Shown here piece after piece: positions 17,931 to 27,076 of a stretch of 64,000 bases of DNA. The first letter of the stretch is position 1, and every line of letters begins with the position of its first letter. Location: the NCBI RefSeq assembly GCF_001042715.1, contig NZ_CP009687.1, positions 620,001 through 684,000 on the forward strand. The letters are read 5' to 3'. Both the position numbers and the translations under genes were made by a program. The notes under the pieces are model-generated. The model was not told where the DNA came from and searched no databases. It saw only the letters and a program-made list of their open reading frames with translations. This DNA is from Clostridium aceticum (lineage in GTDB: Bacteria; Bacillota; Clostridia; Peptostreptococcales; Natronincolaceae).

Positions 17931-17962
17931 CAGTTTGCCGAAATATTGTACAGATTACCGAA
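17931..17962. promoter_or_regulatory. Direct repeat, candidate LytTR operator
   Basis: CAGTTTGCCGAA (17931-17942) and CAGATTACCGAA (17951-17962) repeat with a 20-base period, close to the 21-base period of AgrA/ComE sites. A -10-like TATAAT at 17992-17997 without a good -35 lies downstream on the plus strand, which puts the repeats about 57 bases before that start. They also lie upstream of agrB on the other strand. Confidence 0.5.
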
Positions 17963-18071
17963 GTAGTATCATGACATAATAGAAACTCGTCTATAATAAG
18001 AGATATCTATAATATAAGGATTACTTTAAAATAACAAATTTAGTAGTGCAAAATATAAGGAGTGGCTTAAA

Positions 18072-18245
18072 ATGGAGGAAAAACTTTTATTAAAGTTAAA
18101 AGAAGTAGAGAGAAAGGTTGAGGATAGACTTAACATGAATAAGAAAGAAAAGAAAACCTCCATTAAGGAGGAGTGGGTTAAGGAAGACTTTCATAGTAAA
18201 AAGAATCGAGTAGCAAATGTAATATTACCCGATATAGAAGGATAA
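18072..18245 (+). CDS. Small highly charged protein, unrecognised
   Basis: 57 residues, rich in Lys and Glu (MEEKLLLKLKEVERKVEDRL at the start), probably helical at the N-terminus, without a membrane segment or Cys. ATG at 18072 follows AAGGAGTGG at good spacing. It stands just downstream of the direct repeats and 31 bases before the PAS kinase gene. Its place suggests it could be under Agr control or belong with the kinase. No family recognised. Confidence 0.65.
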   Translation: MEEKLLLKLKEVERKVEDRLNMNKKEKKTSIKEEWVKEDFHSKKNRVANVILPDIEG

Positions 18246-18276
18246 GTTGAAAAATCTTAGGCGGGGGGGTAGTTAG

Positions 18277-19344
18277 ATGATATTAACAAAAGAAATGATT
18301 GAGGACAATGAAAAAATATTCTTTGAATTACAAAACAAAGAAACTAGAAACATGTTATCTTTCCTAAACATGATGGAAGAATTTGTGATTATTATAGACC
18401 CTGATAATCAAGAAATTGTTTTTGCAAATGACTATGCAAAAAATGAAATACTTTTTTTAGAAACTTATCCTTGCTGGGAGGCACTAGGCTATGACAGGCC
18501 TTGTTGTAAAAACAATACCTGTCTAAGTGAAAAAACTTTTGAGATTAAAAAAAGTGATGGGACATGGAAACAGCATAGAGTTACAAAAATTATTCTCTCT
18601 AATAAAGTACTTTTAATGGAGTCTATTATAGATATAACGGAAAAAAAAGTGAAAGAGAAGAAAAAAAAACTAAAATATAATCTCTTATCTATGGTATCTC
18701 ATGAACTAAGAACGCTGCTAAATATTATCTTATCTACATTACAGCTGCTAGAGGGTTATGATGAGAATTGGAAAAATTCTTCAAACTATAAACATACACA
18801 GAGGATAAAAAAAGCAACAGGACAGATTAACAAGCTGTTAAGAGACATACTTCTGGTTGAAAAAGTGGAAGCTGATAGAGTAAGATTCAATCCAAAATCT
18901 ATTGATGTTATCAAACTCACAAAAGCTATTTTAGAGCCGATTCGAGAAAGTATATCTCTATTTTCCAATATTATTTTCATTACTGAAAAAGAAACTTTTG
19001 TTACGAATGTGGATGAATTTCTTCTTAGCACTATTTTGACAAATCTTTTAACTAATGCAGTGAAATATTCTAAAGCGAATAAAGATATCATTGTAAAAAT
19101 TGAATTTGAAGAAGAAAATGTGCTTTTTAAAATTATAGATCAAGGTATAGGTATACCAAAAGCAGAACAAAAAAATCTTTTTCAGAGTTTTTACCGTGCT
19201 TCTAATGTTGGAGATATTTCAGGCACAGGATTAGGTCTAACGATTGTGCAGGACTTTGTAGATATTCATCAGGGAAGTATTAGTTTTAAAAGTGAGGTGG
19301 ATAAAGGTACCACCTTTATCGTGAAAATTCCTATTATAAGATAA
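18277..19344 (+). CDS. PAS-domain sensor histidine kinase
   Basis: 355-residue soluble kinase. A PAS domain (about 25-125) carries four cysteines, C66, C76, C77 and C82 (PCWEALGYDRPCCKNNTC). The HisKA motif SHELRT has the phospho-acceptor His142. The HATPase domain shows an N-box (NLLTNAVKYSKANKDI), IIDQGIGIP and GTGLGLTIVQDF. No response regulator is adjacent, so it is an orphan. A Cys-rich PAS suggests a redox, metal or thiol signal, but that is a guess. The start follows GGCGGGGGGG, a rather G-only ribosome site. Confidence 0.9.
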   Translation: MILTKEMIEDNEKIFFELQNKETRNMLSFLNMMEEFVIIIDPDNQEIVFANDYAKNEILFLETYPCWEALGYDRPCCKNNTCLSEKTFEIKKSDGTWKQHRVTKIILSNKVLLMESIIDITEKKVKEKKKKLKYNLLSMVSHELRTLLNIILSTLQLLEGYDENWKNSSNYKHTQRIKKATGQINKLLRDILLVEKVEADRVRFNPKSIDVIKLTKAILEPIRESISLFSNIIFITEKETFVTNVDEFLLSTILTNLLTNAVKYSKANKDIIVKIEFEEENVLFKIIDQGIGIPKAEQKNLFQSFYRASNVGDISGTGLGLTIVQDFVDIHQGSISFKSEVDKGTTFIVKIPIIR

Positions 19345-19345
19345 A

Positions 19346-19379
19346 AAAAGTTAACTTTGTTGAAGTTAACTTTTTTTTA
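19346..19379. terminator. Bidirectional terminator
   Basis: AAAAAAAGTTAACTT and AAGTTAACTTTTTTTT form a stem around TGTTG, between the convergent PAS kinase and MFS genes. The MFS stop codon lies within it. Confidence 0.85.
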
Positions 19380-20550
19380 TCCTTTGCATAATAGGCAGCT
19401 GTAATAAAGCTATAACGATGATGCTTAAAATACCATAAGTAACCCAAGGAATAGGGGATTCTACAATACCATAAATATCTACCAACCTTCCACTGGCAAA
19501 GCTGCCTAAAGCCCCCCCAATGCCTGATGCAAAATTCGCCACAGCAAAGTAGGCTCCTAGTAGACTTGGATCTGCAATTAGTTTTGTTACATTGTCAAAG
19601 GTAGGCATCATAAACATTTGTCCAAAAATGAAGATGGTAGAAGAAATCATCAAAAAAGTAAAAGTAGTAGACCATCCAATCAGAGTGATTGCAATTCCTA
19701 AGAAAATTGTACCGATACTTAAAGAGAAGGTAGGAGAATACTTTTCTAAGAAATTCCTAGAAACAAGGGGTTGTAGAATAATAACAATGATGCTGGTGAC
19801 AGTCCATATTATCCCTATTCTGCTAACGTGATCTAAGACTGCTTCTCCCCTCAGCGGAAGAAGTAGTCCCATCTGAGTATAAACTGCCCACATCAAAGTG
19901 GAGATAAAGCTAAAAACGACAAAGGTTCTGTCTTTAAAAATATTTATATAATCTTTTAGAGGGATAGCAGGGCAAGGTTGATTACCACAACCTGCAGGTA
20001 AAAAGATCCAAGAGATAATAATCAAAACACCATAGACACTTCCTGCCACATAAAAGTTTAAGTTGGTAGCAAAAAATACTACAAAAAGCCCTGCTATACT
20101 GGTACCCATATTGGCAGCCACTGCTCTTAAAGAAAAGGCGGTGGTTGCTTCTTCTTGAGAGGCTAGGTAGGAGATAGCTGCCTTGGTTGTAGGAATATAA
20201 ATACCTGTCCCCATACCATTTAATCCAGAAAAAAGTGTTAGGGGAATTACAGAGGTGGATAATCCTAAACCAAAAAGAGCAATAAATTGAAGAGCATTTC
20301 CTATAACAACGGTGAGTTTGTTGCCTATTCGATCAGCTAAAATGCCAGCAATGATACTACCTAATTGAATAAACAAAGAACCAGCTCCAATGACTAAACC
20401 TACTTCAGAAGGGTTTAGTCTTTTTTCAGTTTTTAAAAGAATAGGAAAAATAGGGACAATTAAATAGGCAGCGATATGAATAATCAATATAGAAGATAGC
20501 AAGATCCAAATTTCTTTTTTAAATTTTGCATGAAGAGGGATACCAAACAT
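19366..20550 (-). CDS. Major facilitator superfamily transporter
   Basis: 394 residues with about twelve membrane segments. The loop between segments 2 and 3 carries the MFS motif GILADRIGNKL; the later SFASGRLVDIYG is the matching motif of the second half. The ATG at 20550 follows TTAGGAGT on the minus strand. Drug or metabolite efflux is likely, but the substrate cannot be told. Single gene, divergent from cardiolipin synthase. Confidence 0.88.
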   Translation of the reverse strand: MFGIPLHAKFKKEIWILLSSILIIHIAAYLIVPIFPILLKTEKRLNPSEVGLVIGAGSLFIQLGSIIAGILADRIGNKLTVVIGNALQFIALFGLGLSTSVIPLTLFSGLNGMGTGIYIPTTKAAISYLASQEEATTAFSLRAVAANMGTSIAGLFVVFFATNLNFYVAGSVYGVLIIISWIFLPAGCGNQPCPAIPLKDYINIFKDRTFVVFSFISTLMWAVYTQMGLLLPLRGEAVLDHVSRIGIIWTVTSIIVIILQPLVSRNFLEKYSPTFSLSIGTIFLGIAITLIGWSTTFTFLMISSTIFIFGQMFMMPTFDNVTKLIADPSLLGAYFAVANFASGIGGALGSFASGRLVDIYGIVESPIPWVTYGILSIIVIALLQLPIMQRIKKS

Positions 20551-20692
20551 AATGACAACTCCTAAATTTTATAGTCTATGGTAAATAGCATAAGTCTAGT
20601 ATGAGCAAAAAACCCCTTTTTTAAAAGCATATTAAAGGCTCTTTTAGGAGATGATGATATTATCAGAAAGGAAGAGAAAAGGATGTGATAAA

Positions 20693-22195
20693 ATGAAGGA
20701 GTTTTTGGTTCTTATTACTTGGCTGCTGTTTTTGGCAGTAATTTATTATAATCTTTTCGTGATTATACCTGAAGCAATTATTCTTGGTGTGTATCCCTAT
20801 GTTTTAGGTATTACCTTAATTCTAGGAATAGGCGTACTAGTATTAAAATTTGTAGAAAATCCTTCCTTTGAAAAAGTGATTTATATAGTATTAGGGATCA
20901 GTTGCCTATTTGTTGGATTTAGTTTTATACAAGTTTGGAGAAATGCAAAGTTATTGAACCACTACCAAGAAAATAGAAGTTACTATATGGATGATCTTAT
21001 GAAAATTACGAGAGAAAGAAAATACGAGGGAATACACTTGACGCCAGAGCAAGAGGGGATAGCTACTTTGATTGAGGCAAACACGGGTATTCCTTTAACT
21101 AACTACAATCGTGCTACTATAATTAACGAGAGTAAGAAGATCTTTGACGAAATGATTGAAGCTATGGATCAAGCAAAAGAAAGTATACATATAGGTTTTT
21201 TTATTGTTAGAGATGATCATATTGGAGAAAAATTTAAAGAAATATTAAAGAAAAAAGTAAAAGAAGGTGTAGAAGTACGGTTAATTTATGATGGTAAAGG
21301 GAGTCATCGGTTAGGTAAAAGCTTCATCAAGGGACTGAGGGAAGCTGGTGTAGAAATTTTTGCATACGATGCTATTGCTACTTCGATTTTGAAAGGAAAG
21401 TTGAACCATAGCAACCATAGAAAGATGGTAATTATCGATGGTAAGGTAGCTTTTACTGGGGGAATCAATCTAGGGGATGAATATTTAGGCAGAGATGAGG
21501 CCATCGGTAATTGGGAGGATCTTTGCATCAGGGTTGAAGGGGAAGGGGCCCATTGGATTCAAAAAGTATTTTTAGCAGATTGGTACTACGTGACTGAAGA
21601 GAAGTTGTTGGATGAAGCATACTTTCAGGCAATACAAGTAGAGGAAGTTTTACCAATGCAGGTGGTCACCAGCGGATACGATACCCACTGGAATGAAATT
21701 AGTCAGGTGTACTTTTCTATGATTACTGCTGCGAAAGAAAGCGTCTATATTGCTACACCTTATCTTATTCTTAGTGACAGTATGTTGAAGGCTCTTGAAA
21801 CTGCTGCATTGAGAGGAGTAGACGTAAATATTATTTTGCCTAAAAAACCAGATTTGTTTATCGTAGGCTGGGCAAATGCTTCTTTTTTTGAAAAACTGCT
21901 AAAGAGAAAGGTAAAAGTCTACCAATATAAGGATGGTTTTTTGCATGCGAAAGCAGTTTTAGTAGATGGAGAGACTTTATCTCTAGGGTCTGCCAACCTC
22001 AATACAAGAAGTCTACACCTGGACTACGAGTTAAATCTAATGATTTATGATGAAACCTTGGGCAGAGAAATGAAAGAAGAGTTTAAGAGATATATAGAAA
22101 ATAGTGTACAGGTTACTTTGGAAGATTATAAAAGTCCTCCAATAAGTCAAAGACTCAAAGAACTAATAGGTCGGTTTATTATCCCCTTAACATAA
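20693..22195 (+). CDS. cls: Cardiolipin synthase (phospholipase D family)
   Basis: 500-residue membrane enzyme that joins two phosphatidylglycerol molecules. Two or three N-terminal hydrophobic segments are followed by two HKD motifs: HSNHRKMVIIDG with FTGGINLGDEYLG, and HAKAVLVDG with LGSANLNTRS. ATG at 20693 is preferred (AAAGGATG upstream); the frame is open to 20651, where GGAG touches the ATG too closely. Single gene. Confidence 0.94.
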   Translation: MKEFLVLITWLLFLAVIYYNLFVIIPEAIILGVYPYVLGITLILGIGVLVLKFVENPSFEKVIYIVLGISCLFVGFSFIQVWRNAKLLNHYQENRSYYMDDLMKITRERKYEGIHLTPEQEGIATLIEANTGIPLTNYNRATIINESKKIFDEMIEAMDQAKESIHIGFFIVRDDHIGEKFKEILKKKVKEGVEVRLIYDGKGSHRLGKSFIKGLREAGVEIFAYDAIATSILKGKLNHSNHRKMVIIDGKVAFTGGINLGDEYLGRDEAIGNWEDLCIRVEGEGAHWIQKVFLADWYYVTEEKLLDEAYFQAIQVEEVLPMQVVTSGYDTHWNEISQVYFSMITAAKESVYIATPYLILSDSMLKALETAALRGVDVNIILPKKPDLFIVGWANASFFEKLLKRKVKVYQYKDGFLHAKAVLVDGETLSLGSANLNTRSLHLDYELNLMIYDETLGREMKEEFKRYIENSVQVTLEDYKSPPISQRLKELIGRFIIPLT

Positions 22196-22252
22196 GAGTA
22201 TAGTATTCGATAGATTTGTACATAATATACAGATGTTGAAGGGAGGAATTAT

Positions 22253-23239
22253 ATGGCATGTAAAATCGGTATACCAAGGGGTCTTTGGTTTTATGACTAC
22301 TACCCTCTATGGAAAACCTTTTATGAAGAGCTAGGGGCAGAAGTAATTTTATCTAATCCTACCAATAAAAAAACATTAGACGCAGGTGTAAAGAATACCG
22401 TAGATGAAGCTTGTCTTCCAGTAAAAATATTTCATGGACATGTGTTGGATTTAAAAGATAAAGTAGATTTCATATTTTTACCAAAATTAATGAGTGCTTA
22501 TGAAAAAGAATATATTTGTCCAAAATTTTGTGGCTTACCAGAAATGGTCACGCATTCAATAAAAGATCTACCACCGATTATCGATACAGAAATAAATTTT
22601 AATCACTCAAGAAGAAATTTAATGAAGACAGTCTACAGCTTTGGAAATTATGTTACTCAAAATCCTATTGCTATTAAAAGAGCCTATAGCAAGGCTTTAG
22701 ATGCCTATCATGACTATAAAGAAAAAATCAAGGGCGGCAGCTATCCAATCAATGGAGAGTTCAACGATCATGATTTAAATAGAGAAAAAGCCTCTATAAC
22801 CATTGCGGTGATGGGACATTCTTATAATATCTATGATCAATATGGTTCTATGAGTTTAATTGACAAACTGCATGAGCACAGAATCAAGGTAATAACACCT
22901 GAAATGATGGATTATCGTAGGGTCAACGAATATGCTGAGTCTCTTGAGAAAAAAATGTTTTGGAGCTATGGAAGAAAATTATTAGGGACAGCAATGTACT
23001 TTGCTGATGCTAAAAATATAGATGGCATTGTTTACTTATCCTCCTTTGGTTGCGGTATTGATTCCATTATAGAGGAATTAGTAGAGAGAAAGACCAGGAA
23101 GGAAGGGAAGATGCCTTTTCTATTGGTTACGGTAGACGAACATACAGGAGAAGCAGGGGTGAATACACGCTTGGAAGCATTTATTGATATGATCGAATGG
23201 AGGAAAAAAAATGAAACTAACCTTTCCACACATGGGTAA
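22253..23239 (+). CDS. 2-hydroxyacyl-CoA dehydratase-like protein (COG3580/DUF2229 type)
   Basis: 328 residues, first of three overlapping genes. It begins IGIPRGLWFYDYYPLWKTFY and has conserved cysteines in EACLPVKIFHGHV, YICPKFCGLPEM and LSSFGCGIDS, which suit an iron-sulfur cluster as in 2-hydroxyacyl-CoA dehydratase subunits. Family members are found with BadF/HgdC-type ATPases but their substrate is not established. The last 29 bases overlap the next gene. ATG follows GAAGGGAGG. Confidence 0.85.
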   Translation: MACKIGIPRGLWFYDYYPLWKTFYEELGAEVILSNPTNKKTLDAGVKNTVDEACLPVKIFHGHVLDLKDKVDFIFLPKLMSAYEKEYICPKFCGLPEMVTHSIKDLPPIIDTEINFNHSRRNLMKTVYSFGNYVTQNPIAIKRAYSKALDAYHDYKEKIKGGSYPINGEFNDHDLNREKASITIAVMGHSYNIYDQYGSMSLIDKLHEHRIKVITPEMMDYRRVNEYAESLEKKMFWSYGRKLLGTAMYFADAKNIDGIVYLSSFGCGIDSIIEELVERKTRKEGKMPFLLVTVDEHTGEAGVNTRLEAFIDMIEWRKKNETNLSTHG

Positions 23240-24320
23240 TCAATATGTTGCAGCAAAGGTATTGTTAGAGGAATTAGGTTTAGATATAGTTATTCCTCCT
23301 CAGTGTAGCCAAGATACCCTAGAAATAGGGACAAAATACTCTCCAGAGTCTATTTGTTTACCCCTTAAGGTAAATATAGGAAATCTTGTAGAGAGTGCTA
23401 AGGCAGGTGCTGACACAGTTGTTTTTTCTGGCAGTTGTGGTCCCTGCAGATTTGGCTACTATTCTATTTTAGAAAAGGAAATATTAAAAGAATTGGGCTA
23501 TGACATGGAGTTTATTCTATTTGACCCTCCACAGGGAGACTATAAAACTTTTATCAGTAGAATTTTCAAATTAGCTCAGACATCTAATCCCTACAAGATC
23601 ACAAGAGCACTAAAGAAAGCTGTTCAAATCTTGTATCAAGTAGATGCATTGGATGCGGCAGCTCACTATAAAAGACCTAGGCAAAGAGAAATAGGAAAAG
23701 TGGATGTATATTATGATAGATTTCATCAAGAAGTAAGAGAGGCCCAAGGTTATAGGGAAACATCTGAAGTGATAGAGAAGACAAAACAGTCTATTATGGC
23801 GATAGAAGAAGATCCAGATCGAGAAATTTTGAAGATAGGGATTGTTGGAGAGATTTACACCATCATAGAACCTTTTGTCAACTTAAATGTTGAAAAAAAA
23901 TTAGGAGAAATGGGGGTAGAAATTGAAAAATCTTTAAAAATAAGTAGTTGGCTTACAGAACATTTATTTTTAAGTCCCCTTAAATTGACTAGTGAAGGTA
24001 AAATCCACAAAGCAGCAAAGCCTTACTTAAAAACGATGATAGGTGGGCACGCCAGAGAGACCATAGGATATACTGTTGAATATGCAAAAAGAAATTTTGA
24101 TGGCGTCATCCAAATCTATCCTTTAACTTGTATGCCGGAAATTGTTGCACAAAGTATTTTGCCAACAGTAGAAAAGGATTATAACATCCCTTATTTATGC
24201 CTCATTGTAGATGAAATGACGGGAGAGGCAGGTTATAGCACTAGATTAGAGGCCTTCGTAGATCTTCTAAGGCGAAGAAAGGAGAGACAGGAAAGTGCAG
24301 AACTGTTACTTAGGTATTGA
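23211..24320 (+). CDS. 2-hydroxyacyl-CoA dehydratase-like protein (COG3581 type)
   Basis: 369 residues, second of the three-gene set and a distant relative of the first. Cysteine motifs are ESICLPLKVNIGN, FSGSCGPCRFGYY and YPLTCMPEI; VDEMTGEAGYSTRLEAF near the end mirrors VDEHTGEAGVNTRLEAF in the first protein. The shared ending supports an old duplication. ATG at 23211 follows ATGGAGGAA inside the upstream gene. It overlaps the ATPase gene by 26 bases. Confidence 0.85.
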   Translation: MKLTFPHMGNQYVAAKVLLEELGLDIVIPPQCSQDTLEIGTKYSPESICLPLKVNIGNLVESAKAGADTVVFSGSCGPCRFGYYSILEKEILKELGYDMEFILFDPPQGDYKTFISRIFKLAQTSNPYKITRALKKAVQILYQVDALDAAAHYKRPRQREIGKVDVYYDRFHQEVREAQGYRETSEVIEKTKQSIMAIEEDPDREILKIGIVGEIYTIIEPFVNLNVEKKLGEMGVEIEKSLKISSWLTEHLFLSPLKLTSEGKIHKAAKPYLKTMIGGHARETIGYTVEYAKRNFDGVIQIYPLTCMPEIVAQSILPTVEKDYNIPYLCLIVDEMTGEAGYSTRLEAFVDLLRRRKERQESAELLLRY

Positions 24321-25278
24321 TGTTGGGTCAGTAAGCACCAATGTTGTATTAATGAATGAAAAAAAAGAGATCGTTGGAAAAGTATATACTAAAACACAAG
24401 GGAAGCCTATAGATGCAATACAAAGAGGTTTAAAAGAGATAAAGTCTAAAATAAAAGAAGATATCAAGGTAAAAGGAGTAGGTGCTACTGGCAGTGGCAG
24501 GCACCTTGCCTCCATGATTGTTGGAGGAGACATTGTAAAAAATGAAATCACAGCCCATGGGATAGCAGCGTTGAATTTTGTAGATGGTGTTAAAACTATT
24601 ATAGAGATAGGTGGGCAGGATTCTAAGATTATCTTATTAAGAGATGGGATTATTAGTGACTTTGCCATGAATACAGTATGTGCTGCTGGAACAGGTTCCT
24701 TCTTAGATCGCCAAGCCTCTAGAATGGGTATTGAGATAGAAAACTTTGGAGAATTAGCTCTTCAATCCAAAAATTCAGTAAGGATTGCTGGAAGATGTGC
24801 TGTTTTTGCAGAGTCTGACATGATTCATAAGCAACAACTGGGTCACAATCAAGAGGATATTATTAAAGGCCTTTGTGATGCCTTAGTAAGAAATTTCTTA
24901 AACAATCTTGCAAAAGGAAAAGAAGTATTAGGTCCTGTTGTTTTCCAAGGAGGAGTAGCTGCTAATGTGGGAATCAAAAAATCTTTTGAAGAAGCCTTGG
25001 GATTAGAAGTCTTTGTGCCTCCTCATCATGAGGTGATGGGTGCTATAGGTTGTTGTTTATTAGCCAAAGAAAATGCTGTAAAAAACCCTAAAACCAACTT
25101 TAAAGGTTTTGATATTATCCATTCAGGCTACAATGTAAAAGGCATCGAGTGTCAAGATTGCTCTAACTTATGTGAGGTAATAGAGATTTTAAGAGATGGT
25201 ACAGTGATGGCCCGTTGGGGTGATAAATGTGGTAAGTGGAATAGTGCATTAAAAAGTGATATAGAGAAATTAGCATAA
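24295..25278 (+). CDS. BadF/BcrD/HgdC-type ATPase, 2-hydroxyacyl-CoA dehydratase activator homologue
   Basis: 327 residues of the ASKHA fold: phosphate 1 motif LGIDVGSVSTNVV, GATGSGR, IEIGGQDSKII, and CAAGTGSFLDRQASRMG. Cys in CAAGTG and in GRCAVF fit the bridging Fe-S cluster of the HgdC archerase family. Unlike HgdC it has a C-terminal tail with more Cys (GIECQDCSNLCEV). It probably drives ATP-dependent electron transfer to the two upstream proteins. GTG start at 24295 behind GGAGAG. Confidence 0.88.
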   Translation: MQNCYLGIDVGSVSTNVVLMNEKKEIVGKVYTKTQGKPIDAIQRGLKEIKSKIKEDIKVKGVGATGSGRHLASMIVGGDIVKNEITAHGIAALNFVDGVKTIIEIGGQDSKIILLRDGIISDFAMNTVCAAGTGSFLDRQASRMGIEIENFGELALQSKNSVRIAGRCAVFAESDMIHKQQLGHNQEDIIKGLCDALVRNFLNNLAKGKEVLGPVVFQGGVAANVGIKKSFEEALGLEVFVPPHHEVMGAIGCCLLAKENAVKNPKTNFKGFDIIHSGYNVKGIECQDCSNLCEVIEILRDGTVMARWGDKCGKWNSALKSDIEKLA

Positions 25279-25749
25279 AAAAGCACGCAGTATGTTATAA
25301 ACCCACCAAAAAAGAGCACGAAGTATTTTATAAATTTGTGAAATATTTCGTGTTTCTTCTCTTTTTGTTTTCTATAAAGTCTTTTAGAAAACCCATAACG
25401 ATTTTCCTCTTAAAGAAATAATTTAAAATCAAAACATGATATTTACTAATTAAGTCAGAAAAGTGTTAAACCTCTATTGAAATAATAAATGGAACACTTT
25501 TCTTTAATTATGCTACAAGTGTATCAATGCTGGCACACTTGTAGCATTTTAGTGAGTTTTTTTACTAGGTGTATACATATTGGAAGATATAAGTTTAAAT
25601 ATTGTTTTACATGGATGCAAAGAAACACTATAAGATTACTTTAGTTATTTGAAAAAGGAATTTTATTGGTATGAATTTTGCATTTTAATATCAGTTGGAG
25701 CAAGAAGAAACAGCTGTGAGATTATATTTAAGAAAGGAAGGGAAAAACT
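25279..25749. other. Intergenic region with three successive inverted repeats
   Basis: No gene seen. A terminator-like hairpin (CACGAAGTATTT with AAATATTTCGTG, about 25319-25355, then TTCTTCTCTTTTT) ends the dehydratase-like operon. Two more inverted repeats follow: 25457-25503 (AGAAAAGTGTT arms) and 25510-25547 (ATGCTACAAGTGT arms, 13 bp perfect, 12-base loop). The last part, 25560-25749, should hold the promoter of the efflux operon but I see no clear boxes. Confidence 0.7.
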
Positions 25750-27048
25750 TTGGACTTAGTAATGAAACCAAAAAAAAGGTGTGTATGGATAGGCTTAATA
25801 GTATTAGTCTTAGTCTTAGTGAGCGCATTGGTAGGGTGTAATAATACAGAGCCTGTAAATGTACAGGAAGATTTGCTAGTTGTTAAAGTGCAGAAGATTA
25901 CAAGGGGAGATGTCAGAAAGATAGAAACCTATTCTGGAAAAATAAAACCTAAAAATCAAGTAAATGTAATGGCAAAATCTTTTGGTGAAGTAGGGGAAAT
26001 TTTTTTTGATGTGGGGGACCAGGTACAACAGGAGGATATTTTGTTTATCATGGATAAAAAGAATGCTGAAAATAATATTGCCCATCTAAACCAGCAGATA
26101 AAATCAGCAGAAATTACCATTGATAATGCTTCTTTAGGATTAGCTATGGCAGAGGGGAGTCGCAAGGAAAATCAAAAAAATCAATTAGAAGATACAATCA
26201 ATCTTTTAAAAATAGCTTATGATGATGCAAAGCAAAACTACGAGGATGCAGGTAAGCTCTATGAAGCAGAGGTTGTTTCCAGACAACAGTATGATCAAGT
26301 GAAGCTAGTCTATGAACAGACAAAATTAAACTACGAAGCAAGTACAAGAAATCATGAGCTTTTAGTAGGAACAATATTAAAAGAAGATATCGAAAGCACA
26401 AGAAATCAATTACATCAAGCCATCACCGCTAGAGATGCATTATTGATTCAATTGAAAAATGCAAAAGAAGCGAAGGAGGATTTAACTGTCACCAGTCCCA
26501 TAAAGGGGGTTGTGGCATCACGAAACGTTGAAAAGGGAGAACTTACAAGTACTGCTACACCCTCATTTGTTCTTGTAAATATGGATACGGTACTTCTAGA
26601 TATCCATGTACCAGAGGGTCTTATCAATAAAATACAAGTAGGCAAGGAGATAGAAATACACATTGCAGCAGCAGGGGGTGAGGGATTTAAGGGTAATGTC
26701 ACTCATATTAGCCCTGTAGCGGATTCTGCGACCTTCACCTACCCTGTCAGCATTGAAATAGAAAACAAAGACGGCGACATCAAGGCAGGTATGTTTGCAG
26801 AAGCTGTTATTGCTATAGAAGAAAGTGAGGATGTTGTGATTGTTCCGAGAAAACATTTAAGAATAGATAAGGACCAATATTTTGCTTATATCGTAGAAGG
26901 GAATATTGCCAGAATTGTTCCGGTAACAATTGGTATTGATAATGGGGAATATGTAGAGATCAAAGAGGGTTTAAAGGAAGGGCAGCAGTTGATTATCAAA
27001 GGAAAAGAATACCTAGTAGACAATGAAAAAGTAGAAATCCTGGAATAG
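25750..27048 (+). CDS. RND efflux periplasmic-adaptor-type lipoprotein
   Basis: 432 residues. Signal with lipobox (VSALVGC, lipid-modified Cys near residue 30), a barrel-sandwich domain (VNVMAKSFGEVGEIFFDVGD), a coiled-coil hairpin with many Gln and Asn (about 110-240), then the second lipoyl half (PIKGVVASRNVEKGEL) and a membrane-proximal domain. It matches MacA/AcrA-type fusion proteins, here anchored outside the single membrane. TTG at 25750 has AAGGAAGG upstream at better spacing than the ATG at 25762. Followed 28 bases later by the RND pump. Confidence 0.9.
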   Translation: MDLVMKPKKRCVWIGLIVLVLVLVSALVGCNNTEPVNVQEDLLVVKVQKITRGDVRKIETYSGKIKPKNQVNVMAKSFGEVGEIFFDVGDQVQQEDILFIMDKKNAENNIAHLNQQIKSAEITIDNASLGLAMAEGSRKENQKNQLEDTINLLKIAYDDAKQNYEDAGKLYEAEVVSRQQYDQVKLVYEQTKLNYEASTRNHELLVGTILKEDIESTRNQLHQAITARDALLIQLKNAKEAKEDLTVTSPIKGVVASRNVEKGELTSTATPSFVLVNMDTVLLDIHVPEGLINKIQVGKEIEIHIAAAGGEGFKGNVTHISPVADSATFTYPVSIEIENKDGDIKAGMFAEAVIAIEESEDVVIVPRKHLRIDKDQYFAYIVEGNIARIVPVTIGIDNGEYVEIKEGLKEGQQLIIKGKEYLVDNEKVEILE

Positions 27049-27076
27049 AAAATCATAATAGAGGGGAGTGAAATTG

